DNA from: Eremothecium cymbalariae DBVPG#7215
Lineage: Eukaryota > Ascomycota > Saccharomycetes > Saccharomycetales > Saccharomycetaceae
NCBI RefSeq assembly: GCF_000235365.1
Contig: NC_016451.1
Location: 1 to 64,000, forward strand
Reading direction: 5' to 3'
DNA length: 64,000 bases
Of this stretch, positions 18,017 through 28,260 are shown piece after piece. The notes under the pieces were generated by a model that was not told where the DNA came from, did not search any database, and was given only the letters and a program-made list of their open reading frames with translations. Within the stretch, counting starts at the first letter, position 1; each line of letters opens with the position of its first letter. The position numbers and the translations under genes were made by a program.

Positions 18017-21000
18017 ATGAAGCAGGTTAATAGAGATTTGTTCTATAGGCTGGCGTCGGATATTGAGGAAGAACGTGTGAAGGCGGCTGTTGGTATCGTT
18101 AATGAGTTATCTGAAATTGTGGAGCAGGATAATGAGCAGGAATGGCAGTATGTCTTGGGAAGGTTAATAAAAGGGTTAGCTTCGGCTAGACAGGGTGCAC
18201 GTCTGGGGTTTTCAATGTGTTTGTCGGAGGTTGTTACTCTTGGGTTGGAGAAGGGACGGTTAGAGAGCGTGGAGGTATATATTGGACAGTTGTTTGAGAA
18301 ATTAGCCGACGGGCATGTTAAGAACGGGAAGGAGGAACGTGGTTTAGTGTTTGGGAAGCTGTTTGGGTTGCAAGCTCTGTTGAACGAGCCGTTGTTTGGG
18401 CGTATCTTTATGGATGGTAAGGTGATTGATTTGCAATTTACTGTTTTATTTATGGATCATTTGGTTAAGTTGGCACTTTCCAAGACTTGGTTACGTGAGC
18501 CGTGTTTGTTTACCTTGTATCAGCTGATTGAGAAGCTTAGTTCAAAGTTTACCGAGGTAGGCCATTTAGAGGCTATTTTTAAATTGTTAGATCATCACAA
18601 ATTGACGCTTACAAATGAGGGTCTTGCCATTTATTTATTGCTGATCTATGAGTGTGTAGAGACAAAATCTCTGCTTATTAAGTCAAAAATTCTTTCCAAG
18701 ATTACTTTACGCTCATGTTGGAAGAATAATGACCCGTTGTCCAAGGGTAATGTGACAATACTTTCCTCTGTATTGAAGGATATCATTCCTGTGGAGGATA
18801 ATGTTATGAAGCAAAAGGGCAGTTGGGCACCACGTCTACATTTCGTCTGGGATATTCTTATCCCAATTTTGTGTCGGCAGCAAGAAATTCCAGGTGCTGC
18901 TGAGCATGTTCCCAAGAAACGAAAGACGGACAAGAAGGACAAGATTGAGAAGGTGAGAGCGCCTCTGTCGTTTTCAGAATTCTGGCAGGTTGTGGTAGAC
19001 GAATCATTTTTCAATGCAAAGGCATCTAGTGAAAGAAAATATCTGGGACTTTTGATAATAGAAAAGGCGATGCAATGTGTTCCATCATCGTATGTTCCGT
19101 CAATTTTTTCTAAAAACATCATGCGGACTTTGATCAATCAATCCAGCGAATCGACAAGAAATCTACATAAAATATCCACTAATGTTTTAAAGAATATTGT
19201 TTCGATTTGTGAATCTGATCCTACAAAAGTGCTTCCTGTCGTTAACAGCTTATGGTTTGGACCTAATGGCTCTATTAATTTTGATATATTGACGAAGTCG
19301 AAGACTATGGACAGTATTATCGCTGTACAAGGTCTGAAATCTGAACATCTGGCATCGTTAGTTGCCTTGATCGTAAGTGAAATTGATAAAGAGTCTTCCC
19401 CTGTTTCCAAGGTGAGATATTTGTTAGATATTTTGTTGCACATAGTTCAAGCTCACAAATTGAAAGCGGACATGTTTTGGACGAAACCTCTGTTGTCATC
19501 CATAGTCAAACTTTCATTCTTTAATGACAAGCTCAGTGATTTTGAAGATGTTGATCTTGATGCTCATGCTGATGCTGATGCTGAGTCCAAGAAAATACCT
19601 GTCTTATCAAGAGAAAGGTTATTTTCTATACTTGGTCAACTAATTCCTACTTCTAAACAAAATGTAGACGGTCCAACCTGGCCCTATGTTACCTTACAGA
19701 TTGTTATTGCCGAAGAACATAGAAGGTCGTTGATTTTCAAGTTAGATGAAGAGTTGCAGCAGACGAAAGAACATGCATTAAAGGCTATCAACGATATTAG
19801 AAAAAAATCCCAAGAGTCACCCCAAGCTTCCGAATTATGTGGATTAGAATTGCTTTTGGGGGTAACTATTCTGCAGATGTATTCTGGTGATGCAGAATCT
19901 GCGTCCATTTTGGAGGAATTAACGACTTTTTACAAGTCTATTGACACCAAACCTAATGGACTGGTGGGGATCACGGAAATATTGCTGTCCATGGTTGCTC
20001 AAAAGAAGGCTGTTTTAAGGAGATTAACTCTCATTGTTTGGGAGTCATTAATAGACAAGATCGAAGGTGATGAGTTGAATCTGTTATTTGATATACTTTC
20101 TGTACGTGAGAACAAGCAAGGTTTTGCTGCTCTTTTCGAAGCAGCAGATGAATATGTCGAAGTAGATGATGATGAAATTAATGAAGATGTTGACATATCA
20201 CATGAAAACTGCGATTCCAGTGATCACAATGACAGTCATTCTTCCAGTTATTTTGAAGAATGTGGATCTAATGAGGAAGACTCGGGTAACAATGGCTACA
20301 ATGAGTACATAGATAAAATCAACAAAGAAACTACAAGTGCATTGGCAGATGCCCTGAAATTACCAGAGAATATGATCGATGAAAACGGAGACGTTGGTTT
20401 TGAAGATTTCGACGATGGCGATGAAGAAGAAGAAGAAGAAGAATCCATGGATGATGAAGCTATGATGGAGCTTGATGGTCAATTATCTGAAATCTTTAAG
20501 CGTAGAAAAGAAGCTTTGAGTAAGGTACCAACTGGGAACAAGAGAAAATTGGAAGTCAGGGAATCTAGGGAAAGTGTCATATCTTTCAAGCACAGAGTTC
20601 TTGATATGCTAGAGATCTATTGTAAGTATGTGGTGCGTTTGGCTGGTAAAAGTCAACAGTGTGAAGCTTCGAAGTTGTTAAACATCCACTCAATGATAGA
20701 TCCACTACTTAAGTGTATTCAGCAGACCATAGATCGTCCACTGGCTGAAAAGGCCGCCAAGTTATTAAAGAATCACATTTGTAAGTTGAAGCTCGAACCT
20801 TTCAAGGGCTGTGTGGATGAAGTTTCCGAGATTGTATTTTTGTCCTTAGAAAATATTCACAATTCTATGTTGGCGAAGAAGCCAGGACAATTCCAGCAAT
20901 TATACTTTGGTGCATGTTCTACGTCCTCTTTGTTCTTGGGTAAAATTCTGGTAGTAACCAAACCGGACGAAGTGACCTACAATCGTATAATAGACATATA

Positions 21001-21100
21001 TTCACAAAGCATCAAGAATTGGACTGTCAAGGGTAAATTTGGTCCAAATTTTTTCATAGATTTCATTAATTGGTTAGCATCAAAAAGGTCCAAAAACTAG
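18017..21100 (+). CDS. POL5: Pol5 / MYBBP1A-family nucleolar protein
   Basis: 1027 aa from the ATG at 18017, which starts the conserved MKQVNRDLFYRLASD; nine earlier in-frame codons begin at 17990 and are unlikely to be used. Despite the name DNA polymerase phi, the family is a set of HEAT-like helical repeats acting in rRNA transcription and 60S assembly, and it is essential in yeast (1022 aa). A strongly acidic low-complexity tract lies at about residues 715-830 (DDDEINEDVD..., DDGDEEEEEEE), and a short basic KKRKTDKKDK at about 305 looks like a nuclear signal. Next to HAT2-region genes, as in S. cerevisiae YEL055C-YEL056W. Promoter motifs agree with ribosome-biogenesis control. Confidence 0.97.
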   Translation: MKQVNRDLFYRLASDIEEERVKAAVGIVNELSEIVEQDNEQEWQYVLGRLIKGLASARQGARLGFSMCLSEVVTLGLEKGRLESVEVYIGQLFEKLADGHVKNGKEERGLVFGKLFGLQALLNEPLFGRIFMDGKVIDLQFTVLFMDHLVKLALSKTWLREPCLFTLYQLIEKLSSKFTEVGHLEAIFKLLDHHKLTLTNEGLAIYLLLIYECVETKSLLIKSKILSKITLRSCWKNNDPLSKGNVTILSSVLKDIIPVEDNVMKQKGSWAPRLHFVWDILIPILCRQQEIPGAAEHVPKKRKTDKKDKIEKVRAPLSFSEFWQVVVDESFFNAKASSERKYLGLLIIEKAMQCVPSSYVPSIFSKNIMRTLINQSSESTRNLHKISTNVLKNIVSICESDPTKVLPVVNSLWFGPNGSINFDILTKSKTMDSIIAVQGLKSEHLASLVALIVSEIDKESSPVSKVRYLLDILLHIVQAHKLKADMFWTKPLLSSIVKLSFFNDKLSDFEDVDLDAHADADAESKKIPVLSRERLFSILGQLIPTSKQNVDGPTWPYVTLQIVIAEEHRRSLIFKLDEELQQTKEHALKAINDIRKKSQESPQASELCGLELLLGVTILQMYSGDAESASILEELTTFYKSIDTKPNGLVGITEILLSMVAQKKAVLRRLTLIVWESLIDKIEGDELNLLFDILSVRENKQGFAALFEAADEYVEVDDDEINEDVDISHENCDSSDHNDSHSSSYFEECGSNEEDSGNNGYNEYIDKINKETTSALADALKLPENMIDENGDVGFEDFDDGDEEEEEEESMDDEAMMELDGQLSEIFKRRKEALSKVPTGNKRKLEVRESRESVISFKHRVLDMLEIYCKYVVRLAGKSQQCEASKLLNIHSMIDPLLKCIQQTIDRPLAEKAAKLLKNHICKLKLEPFKGCVDEVSEIVFLSLENIHNSMLAKKPGQFQQLYFGACSTSSLFLGKILVVTKPDEVTYNRIIDIYSQSIKNWTVKGKFGPNFFIDFINWLASKRSKN

Positions 21101-21351
21101 CATCTACATATCTTATACCAAACTTTAATTACCACGTACAATGATACCCCATAAAACTAATTAATTAAATCAACCTATTCTGTGCTCCTTAGCTCATGGA
21201 ATCTCTCGATGTTTGACCCTGAAACCTGCTGAGACAAACGATTCCCCCATATCAATCCAATATAATATCCGTTTATAATTAAATGACAATATTAAAAACT
21301 TTTTTTGTTTTCGCCTTATTTCTTCATTATTCAATATTTTCATTACCATTA

Positions 21352-22215
21352 CTATATCCTAGTACTGGAGGGCAAGATGGCCTGTTCATTGTGTTTTGTA
21401 TGTCTGAATTTTATTGACAATACGTGGGTTTTAAATGAGTAGTTCACTCTCATATAGGATTGGCACTGATACTGTTTAGCATTATCTAGGTTATGGCTTT
21501 TTTGGATATCTTTTGACTGAATTAACCTCTGATGACTTTTATCTTGTGAACAGTAAAGAACACATGACACTGACGTAATGTGTACTGATGTTCGTTCCTT
21601 GCTGAGTTTTATCCCACATACATTTTTGATCTTGTTGCGCAAGCCTTCGATAAAACTGTCAAAAGGCGCCTTGTAAGGAGCAGGGTCATCGGTTTCTGAT
21701 TTGTTTAGTAGCACTCTTGGGAAGAATTCTTGAGATAATGAAGCCGCATCATATTTAACAGAAATGCTGTGGAATTGCTTGCTTGTATCTAATGTTGTGA
21801 AAAGTTGCTCCAGATCCGGATCTACTGTGAGTTCCGTAGCCCTTTTCCTAGCACGATAAGCATTGTCACGCCTCCTCCGCATAGCACGTTGTCGCTCTAA
21901 CCTTTCCTGAGGTGACATCGACTGTAGCTGCCCCTTGAGTATCCTCTGTCGTTTGCCCAAAGAAAGAATTTCACTGTCCAGTACGGAGGAATTCGCATCA
22001 ACCAATGTATTCCTTGTGCTAACAGAATATGGAGGCGTTCGCTCACTGATACCAGTCACTGTATTCATCCTATCTTCATCTTCGTCTCCGTGTTTAGTCC
22101 CGTCACATATGGCTTGGTTCTCACTATTATCAAACCTCATACAAACATCACTATTGGTATTTATTGAAAGAGCAATACTTGTTGGAGTTACAGATTCTGA
22201 CCTTGAACTCGACAT
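21352..22215 (-). CDS. Uncharacterised protein with basic region and FAR1/WRKY-like C..C..H..H segment
   Basis: 287 aa from the ATG at 22213-22215 (earlier in-frame codons start with TTG). Not a protein I can name. Seen: a Ser/Thr-rich N-terminus, a very basic stretch RAMRRRRDNAYRARKRA (about 120-136) that could be a nuclear signal or DNA contact, and a C-terminal segment (about 195-275) with CVLYC, later CQSYMRVNYSF, then IKFRHTKHN. A C-rich start followed by alternating hydrophobic strands and an H-x2-H end recalls the WRKY/GCM1 zinc fingers, including FAR1-type and Rbf1-like fungal factors. That is inference. It is convergent with POL5 and divergent from the acetyltransferase-like gene, in the interval between POL5 and HAT2, which are adjacent in S. 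cerevisiae. A sequence-specific DNA-binding protein is the best guess. Confidence 0.7.
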   Translation of the reverse strand: MSSSRSESVTPTSIALSINTNSDVCMRFDNSENQAICDGTKHGDEDEDRMNTVTGISERTPPYSVSTRNTLVDANSSVLDSEILSLGKRQRILKGQLQSMSPQERLERQRAMRRRRDNAYRARKRATELTVDPDLEQLFTTLDTSKQFHSISVKYDAASLSQEFFPRVLLNKSETDDPAPYKAPFDSFIEGLRNKIKNVCGIKLSKERTSVHITSVSCVLYCSQDKSHQRLIQSKDIQKSHNLDNAKQYQCQSYMRVNYSFKTHVLSIKFRHTKHNEQAILPSSTRI

Positions 22216-22942
22216 TTCACTTCTGAACTTGTAAAACTGTATAGCCAAGTCGAACCCTAGATCAGTAACCTAAGGTTATAGAGCACTGGAATATACGTAC
22301 GTCCGTGTAGTCCTGTAGCTTTCGTATAGTTTAATGCTGCATATTGGACTAATTATAGGGTTCTATGAAGACTATCAATCATTTTCAACGTGCCAAGTAT
22401 ATTCGCAACAAACATTACGTATGCTTTTGGACGTGTCCGAGAGTAAACTAAATGTATTCATTAAAGAACTGTGTGAATGTTTAAGTTAGATGTTGAACAT
22501 CTTGTTGAGGTTGCGTTCTCGAAAGGAGATTTAGAATCATCGAATAAATAGGCGGGTTGGTTTACATGGAATGTGGTTTATACTCTAATGAATATGTTAT
22601 ATTTTGCATCTTAGTGATGAGATGCGGCTAAGCTGAGAAAATATGTTGCTAAGATTTCTCATATGACTTAGTAAAGGCCACAGGACCATTATATGGGATA
22701 TGCAGTGGTTGTTAGGGAGAAGTTAAGTTTTCCAAACGTTATTGGTTGCTGTAAACGAAAATCTTCAGTGATTAAACGAAAATCTGAGTGATTAAACGAA
22801 AATCTGAGTGATTAAACGAACATAGAAAACATATAAATATGAAATGAGGCTGAGGGCATATGATTTACAAGTTCAGTTTGAAGACGGCTTTGGTGAAATG
22901 TAGGTTTTTAATTATGTTTTTTGTCGGGAAGAGTAGATCAGT
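22216..22942. promoter_or_regulatory. Bidirectional intergenic region with 20-bp tandem repeat
   Basis: 727 bp between divergent genes. From about 22752 to 22825 a unit close to ATTAAACGAAAATCTGAGTG recurs: two exact copies at 22771-22790 and 22791-22810, with diverged partial copies on either side. It lies 120-190 bp upstream of the acetyltransferase-like start codon, where an upstream activating sequence would be expected. Confidence 0.6.
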
Positions 22943-24472
22943 ATGGCGACCATAGCAAGTTCTATTAGAGATCTCAGTAGCGTTGAGAAGATTTTTCACA
23001 AGGAAGTCTACACCAGTAGAAGAAATGGTATTGTGTTTGCTGTAAATTATTCGAGCAATAAGTGTGAATCGGAGAGATGGTCTGACGATATTACTTTGTC
23101 TAACTTAAGAGACTCGCGACTATTTGATGGTCAAATTTCGAATGCATTGGAGGCGATGATTAAAGAAAACGTGGAACTATGTGTCACGATTACAGATGAT
23201 AGGAAATTTGCGCCCACTGAGATTATCAGATACGATGATGTCGTTATACATATTGAATTCAAAACGTATAAAGATGAACTTATTGAATGTCAAAACGGTA
23301 TTCCGCCTTATATTCTAAGGAACATTCTTGAAAATAACAAGTTTGAATTCGGTAGGCCACTATGGGAATTGATTATTGTTGATTATACGATGGTAATATT
23401 GCACTGCCATGAGGTGATGTTTGATTTGTTTGCAGCAGCCAATTTCCACTTGAAATTTCAAAAAGCTTTAAGTCAATTTCCTAAGGATACCCACGCGCTC
23501 GATATCCTATTTGTATACGAGGGAAATGAGCTGCAGTTATCAAAGACAAACTTTGATGGGATGTCACAGATCTCCGTTAGTCCTGTGCAATCTTTGCCTT
23601 TACAATGTATTAGTGTTTTAAAGGGAGCATACAGAACTACGGTCAAGAAGTCATTGAATGTGATTCGCCGCAATTTTGTAGCGAATAACCAAATTACCAC
23701 ATATGAGTCAAGTAAGTCGGATGTGTTTAAATCTATGTTTAATCCAAACACTTTATGTGGTACTACTGTATCTGGATCCCTAAACGCAGAACGGCTAGCC
23801 TCTCTCCTGGAACTAACATCCAGTGAGAATGTTTGCATGACGAGCGTATTGTGCGCGATTACATTGCTATCGTTGAAGCCTTTAATTAGGAAGTTTAATG
23901 GTAGCATAACCTTCGTAGTCCCAATAGACATACGAGAAAAGTTGGAGATATTTGATTTAGGGGTATCATACACTAATCTTATGGTTGAATGTCCACTCTC
24001 ATTCATCAATGACAAAGATTTTCAGCATACCGTTTCCGATGGAAATATTAAGAGTTTGCATAAGATAGACCCAAATAGTCCAGACTATCCTGAAATGTTA
24101 CTAGAATATCAATTCAAACAATTAACTTCACATGTAATGAACTCTCTGAAAGAGAAAAAACAGGCATGGCAGAAACGGAGGTTTGATATGAGCTCTTTAA
24201 AGGGGAAAAAGTTACGTAGATCTAATAAAATTATTAGAGGAAAATTTATTGAGATCAACTTGGTTGATATGGGTGAAGCCCAAGATGGACAATTTCATAC
24301 AAAAAATGTTAATTTCACAAGCAGTTTGGGGTCGAAGTGTTTGATCTCTGTATCATGTGCAATTTTAAGAGGTGTTGGGATGAATATTTTTATGCATTAC
24401 CCAGAATCTAACGATATGGATGCCTTTGTAGAATGTTTCCAGATACTTTTAGAAGATTTGGCGAAGAAATGA
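22943..24472 (+). CDS. Alcohol O-acetyltransferase-like protein (Atf/Sli1 family), altered active-site motif
   Basis: 509-aa protein with the size and layout of the fungal AATase family (Atf1/Atf2 alcohol acetyltransferases, Sli1 N-acetyltransferase). Recognised by the N-terminal arrangement, the segment GRPLWELIIVD before the active site and the C-terminal region. The family active site is H-x3-D-G. Here the matching segment reads LHCHEVMFDLFAAANFHLKF: each His-Asp spacing is wrong (H-x4-D or H-x6-D) and the following Gly is missing. If the alignment is right, the protein may not be catalytic or has changed function. It lies between POL5 and HAT2, which are adjacent in S. cerevisiae, so it was inserted or lost by lineage. 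Frame intact, start at the first ATG. Family call moderate, substrate unknown. Confidence 0.75.
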   Translation: MATIASSIRDLSSVEKIFHKEVYTSRRNGIVFAVNYSSNKCESERWSDDITLSNLRDSRLFDGQISNALEAMIKENVELCVTITDDRKFAPTEIIRYDDVVIHIEFKTYKDELIECQNGIPPYILRNILENNKFEFGRPLWELIIVDYTMVILHCHEVMFDLFAAANFHLKFQKALSQFPKDTHALDILFVYEGNELQLSKTNFDGMSQISVSPVQSLPLQCISVLKGAYRTTVKKSLNVIRRNFVANNQITTYESSKSDVFKSMFNPNTLCGTTVSGSLNAERLASLLELTSSENVCMTSVLCAITLLSLKPLIRKFNGSITFVVPIDIREKLEIFDLGVSYTNLMVECPLSFINDKDFQHTVSDGNIKSLHKIDPNSPDYPEMLLEYQFKQLTSHVMNSLKEKKQAWQKRRFDMSSLKGKKLRRSNKIIRGKFIEINLVDMGEAQDGQFHTKNVNFTSSLGSKCLISVSCAILRGVGMNIFMHYPESNDMDAFVECFQILLEDLAKK

Positions 24473-24572
24473 GTTGGTTCCTGTTAGGTTAGGTTAAACA
24501 GCTACCTTTTTACAATGGAATAGTATATATTATGTGCATACTTGTGTAAGAGAGCGATAAGCTCGTTTGCTG

Positions 24573-25766
24573 CTATTCTAAAGACTTTAAATCCGTATAT
24601 TCAGGTATGATATTAGAAACCAGCTTTTTAGATATTTTCCAAACTTGTACCACATTGTCTTCTTCAGCGCTTGCAATTAACCAAGGAACTTGTGGATTGA
24701 AAGAAAAATCATTTATTGCACTCCTGTGACCCGCGTGCATCATCATCAACTCCGGTACACCATCATCAGCATCCTCCTGTGCCTGTTCAGCACCAATTTG
24801 AGTGAGGTCCCAAATGAATAATCTTCTGTCTGATCCACTGGAGCATAAAATTCCATCCTTGTGAGAAGAGAACTCTATGCTGGTCACTGCATCTTGATGT
24901 CCAGCCATAGTATGCAATGGTTCCGAGAGGCGTCTCAAATCGTATAGATATACCCTGGTATCAGTTCCTGCAGCTGCTATGAGATTCTTACTGTGCTTGC
25001 TAAATGCCAGAGCATTCAGTGGCTTTTCCACAGGAAGAACTTGAGCAGAATTAGAGAGGGATCTCTTGTCATGTACTTGAAGTGTTTTATCTTCTGACAC
25101 TGTACCAAAGATATTTTCGTCAAATTCATGCCATTTTGAGTCATTCACTATATCAGTGTGGTTCATTACTATACTTACTGGCCTATCTGTCGAATTTATA
25201 TCCCATAATGCCACCGTAGTATCGTCAGATGCGGATAGAAGCTCCCCTTCAATCTGTGGATTAAACGCTAACCCATACCCGTTGTCTTTATGGTATGATA
25301 GAGTTTTGCACAATCCTTCAGATTTGCTCTTCGATCTATCATAGATGAAAATTTTTCCTTTACCATTAATTGTAGCAATTATTTTATCATTCTTGGGCAT
25401 GTATCTTGCTCGAATAACTTCATCTTCATGTTCGAATTTTTTAGTAACTTTAATCATAGATTTGACTGGTTCAGAGGAATTATCCTCATCTGGAAGGCCA
25501 ACTACTTCATATGGAAGGTCAATCGCAGCAATTTTCAAGTAATTATTTTCATCTCCAGATGTATGGGTACCTAAAATCATTTCTTGTTGTTTTAATGGGA
25601 CATTGGCATCAACAGAAGGTAGCCATTGAATAGATAATGACGGCCATGTCAATTTAGTTTCACTAACAAAGTCATACATTAAAGAAACATTTGACTTCCA
25701 GAGTTCATACTCCTGATCAACCGTTAAAGGGCTTTCATCATGTTCTATTTCCTCGTATTCCATCAT
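24573..25766 (-). CDS. HAT2: Histone acetyltransferase type B subunit 2 (RbAp46/48 family WD40)
   Basis: 397-aa WD40 protein of the RbAp46/48 family. The N-terminal helix (YELWKSNVSLMYDFVSETKLTWPSLSIQWLP) typical of histone H4 binders is followed by seven blades with WD-type ends (VALWDIN, LQVHDKR, VYLYDLR, LFIWDLT, VQVWKIS). Hat2 binds H4 and raises the affinity of Hat1, which acetylates new H4 at K5/K12. Yeast Hat2 is 401 aa. The family includes Msi1/Cac3; HAT2 is chosen on similarity and on nearness to POL5 (YEL055C-YEL056W). Two adjacent ATGs begin the frame and either may be used. Its 3' end faces the acetyltransferase-like gene 100 bp away. Confidence 0.95.
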   Translation of the reverse strand: MMEYEEIEHDESPLTVDQEYELWKSNVSLMYDFVSETKLTWPSLSIQWLPSVDANVPLKQQEMILGTHTSGDENNYLKIAAIDLPYEVVGLPDEDNSSEPVKSMIKVTKKFEHEDEVIRARYMPKNDKIIATINGKGKIFIYDRSKSKSEGLCKTLSYHKDNGYGLAFNPQIEGELLSASDDTTVALWDINSTDRPVSIVMNHTDIVNDSKWHEFDENIFGTVSEDKTLQVHDKRSLSNSAQVLPVEKPLNALAFSKHSKNLIAAAGTDTRVYLYDLRRLSEPLHTMAGHQDAVTSIEFSSHKDGILCSSGSDRRLFIWDLTQIGAEQAQEDADDGVPELMMMHAGHRSAINDFSFNPQVPWLIASAEEDNVVQVWKISKKLVSNIIPEYTDLKSLE

Positions 25767-26116
25767 TAATTTGAATCGTGAACTGGTTCTTCCTCAACTA
25801 TTGATCATATATGATTAAGTGATTAAAATAATATAATGCTAACTTTTTGGTAGCGTGCATTAAGATCTATGCACCCATACATTTTTTTATTTATGGCATA
25901 TTAGAAATTTATAAAGGCAACAAAGATTCTAATTCCTGAATATATAGTAGTCTAAATATACATAATCTGGATTATGTATCAAAGTTTTCCAATTCTAAGT
26001 CCAGTTTATATATAATTTTGGAATATTGATGACTTTTTCTTGTATGTCTATGTGTATTAAGTCGAATGTGTAGTTCGTCTATAAAAATGAATAAAATTTA
26101 GGATTAAATAATTAAA
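25767..26116. other. HAT2 promoter / KEL3 3' region
   Basis: 350 bp, AT-rich, with no ORF. KEL3 ends to the right of it and HAT2 starts to the left, both on the minus strand, so it holds the KEL3 terminator and HAT2 promoter. Short TATA-like runs lie near 25913-26015. Confidence 0.4.
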
Positions 26117-28071
26117 CTACCTTCTTTTTGTCAACTTTGAAAAATCTTTCTCAATGACTGAATCAACGCCTCCGAGTTCTTGTAATTTATCCTCTTCATT
26201 CCGAATTTGTTCTAATCTTTCCCACCAACGACCCTGGCATAGTTCAAATGAGTGCTTCTTTAAATGTTTACCTTTGGCATCGCCTCTAATATTATGGTTG
26301 TTGGAAATGGCCCATTCTAAGAATTGTGCACCAGTACGTATATAAAACATACGCAATGATTCAAAAGGTTTGGGGTGTGGCAACCAGGGTCTCGGATCGG
26401 GAATTCCTGAACCATCTTCAATTTCGTCTTCTTCTACTTCTTCGTCCTCTTCATCCTCTTCATCCTCTTCAGCAACTAATTTCTGGGCTTCCACTTCATC
26501 TTCATCACTTCCATCTTCATCACTTCCATCTTCGTACTCATCTTCGCCATCAGAATCATCTTCATCTTCATCCAATTCCTTGGCCCTTTGAACGGCAGAT
26601 AGGTCCTCCCAATACACTGTCACGCCGTTAAGTTTATTCATGTCAATGCTGTAAAATGAATCGATTGTATAATCTTTCTCACCATATTCCCATATACCAC
26701 CAAAAATAAACAATGTGTCATCAACCACAGCAGTAGAAGAATTAAATCTTGCATGTGGTAACTGTGAACTCACCTTATAGGCCATTTTTGGGGCTTCTAC
26801 ATCAGTACGTTTTTCGTTTATTTCAAGCCTTTTCAACTCGTCTGCAATGGCACGACTATCTTCGTCGTCTTCATCTGCCAAACTAGCCTTTCTTAAGATA
26901 TCATTCAACAAATCCTCTAATTCTTTGTCTTTATCTCTAAAATTTTTGGCTACTACAGGTTTTTGTTTTTGTCGCTGCTCTGGTCTAATTGAAGCAGAGT
27001 GCCATCTATTAGTTTCAATTTGATAAGTGAATAAGTCGTTGTAAAAAATAGAATCTAGGCTTTCTTCAGTTTCTTCAAAATCATAAACACCTCCGAATAA
27101 CACACCTCTACCCTTGTGATAAACCATGGAGCAACCGACACGAGGAGATGGTTGGAAGCCCTGCTTTCTTCTTCTCTCCCATCTAATGGCACTTGCATCC
27201 TGCTTCATCTTTAAGTACCAACAATCTGATAGAATCTTACCCTTTTGCAATCCCTTACCAGCTTTAACTTTACAATACCCACCCCAGACAACTGCACCAT
27301 CTGGCGCCGAAACGAACGAGTGTCCTGACCGACCATCCGGGATGATATGATTCTGAGGAAATTCGACTTGTTTCCATTTGTAAGTTGTGATATCAAACAA
27401 CCAGCAGTCGTTCAGATATGTAGTGGTGGTGCCTAGATCCCTAAATCCACCGTGTAAAATAATATAGTTCTTCCAAACAGTCATCCTATGACCGGATCGA
27501 GAGCTTGGTCCATTTTTTTGTTCAATTTTGGTCCACTCATTTGAAGAACAATCGAACAACCAAGTATCAGAATAATGATAGAAGGTATTTTGTTTAGGAG
27601 ATGAAACTTCGCCACCATGAATCAAAACTATTCCACTAGGATGAGCAGCAATTGCAGCTGATGATCTTGGCATGGGAGAATTTTGCGAAGATATTCTTTT
27701 CCAATGATTGGTTTCTAATGAGTACACATGTAAATCATTATAGAAAACTGTGGTCCCAGTATCCTCATTTGTATGTTCACCAAAAAACACTAACAACTCA
27801 CGTTTAGTATGCAATGGATTCGCAACCATGCATGCATTAGTTCTCTTGCTAGGTCTATCGACAGGTATTATATCAACAGCTTGGAATGCTGCTTGCTCCT
27901 TTTTAAAGTTTTCCAATACTTGTTCAATGTCTAGATCATCATCAGCTTCATCTGTAGATAACTTCTTTAACTTTTTTTATCCTTTTGTTCTGATTTCAAT
28001 TGGGATTTCTTACTCTTAACTTCTGCACGAGCCTTCTTAGCTTCTTTATCTTTCTTATTCTTCTTAGCCAT
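26117..28071 (-). CDS. KEL3: Kelch-repeat protein Kel3, one-base frameshift near N-terminus
   Basis: Kelch-repeat propeller protein. The main frame (26117-27916 and a little upstream) has kelch blades (IILHGGFRDLG, AVVWGGY, GVLFGGVYDFEE, LFIFGGIWEYG), an acidic low-complexity tract (about EDEDDSDGEDEYEDGSDEDG) and the conserved C-terminal domain ending SKLTKRR. The frame has no ATG at its 5' end. The true start is the ATG at 28069-28071 (MAKKNKKDKEAKK), in another frame that stops at TAA near 27969. The two join if the T-run at 27972-27978 (seven A on the coding strand) held eight A, giving 651 aa, the length I recall for yeast Kel3. Neighbours resemble YPL263C-YPL262W. Function in yeast is cytoplasmic and poorly defined. 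Confidence 0.93.
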
Positions 28072-28260
28072 GGTATTCCTTTTGACAGGTTTTTAAAATA
28101 ATAAATGTAAAGATTACGATAATGACTGACAATCAACGGCGGATGAAGATTTATATTTAAGTAAAATATAAACTGTGTTTGTATGTAAAACCAACTAACT
28201 GATCATTTAAAATTTTTTTAATGGTTTCTCTTATTTTTCACCAGCTGTTTCAAATTGAGG

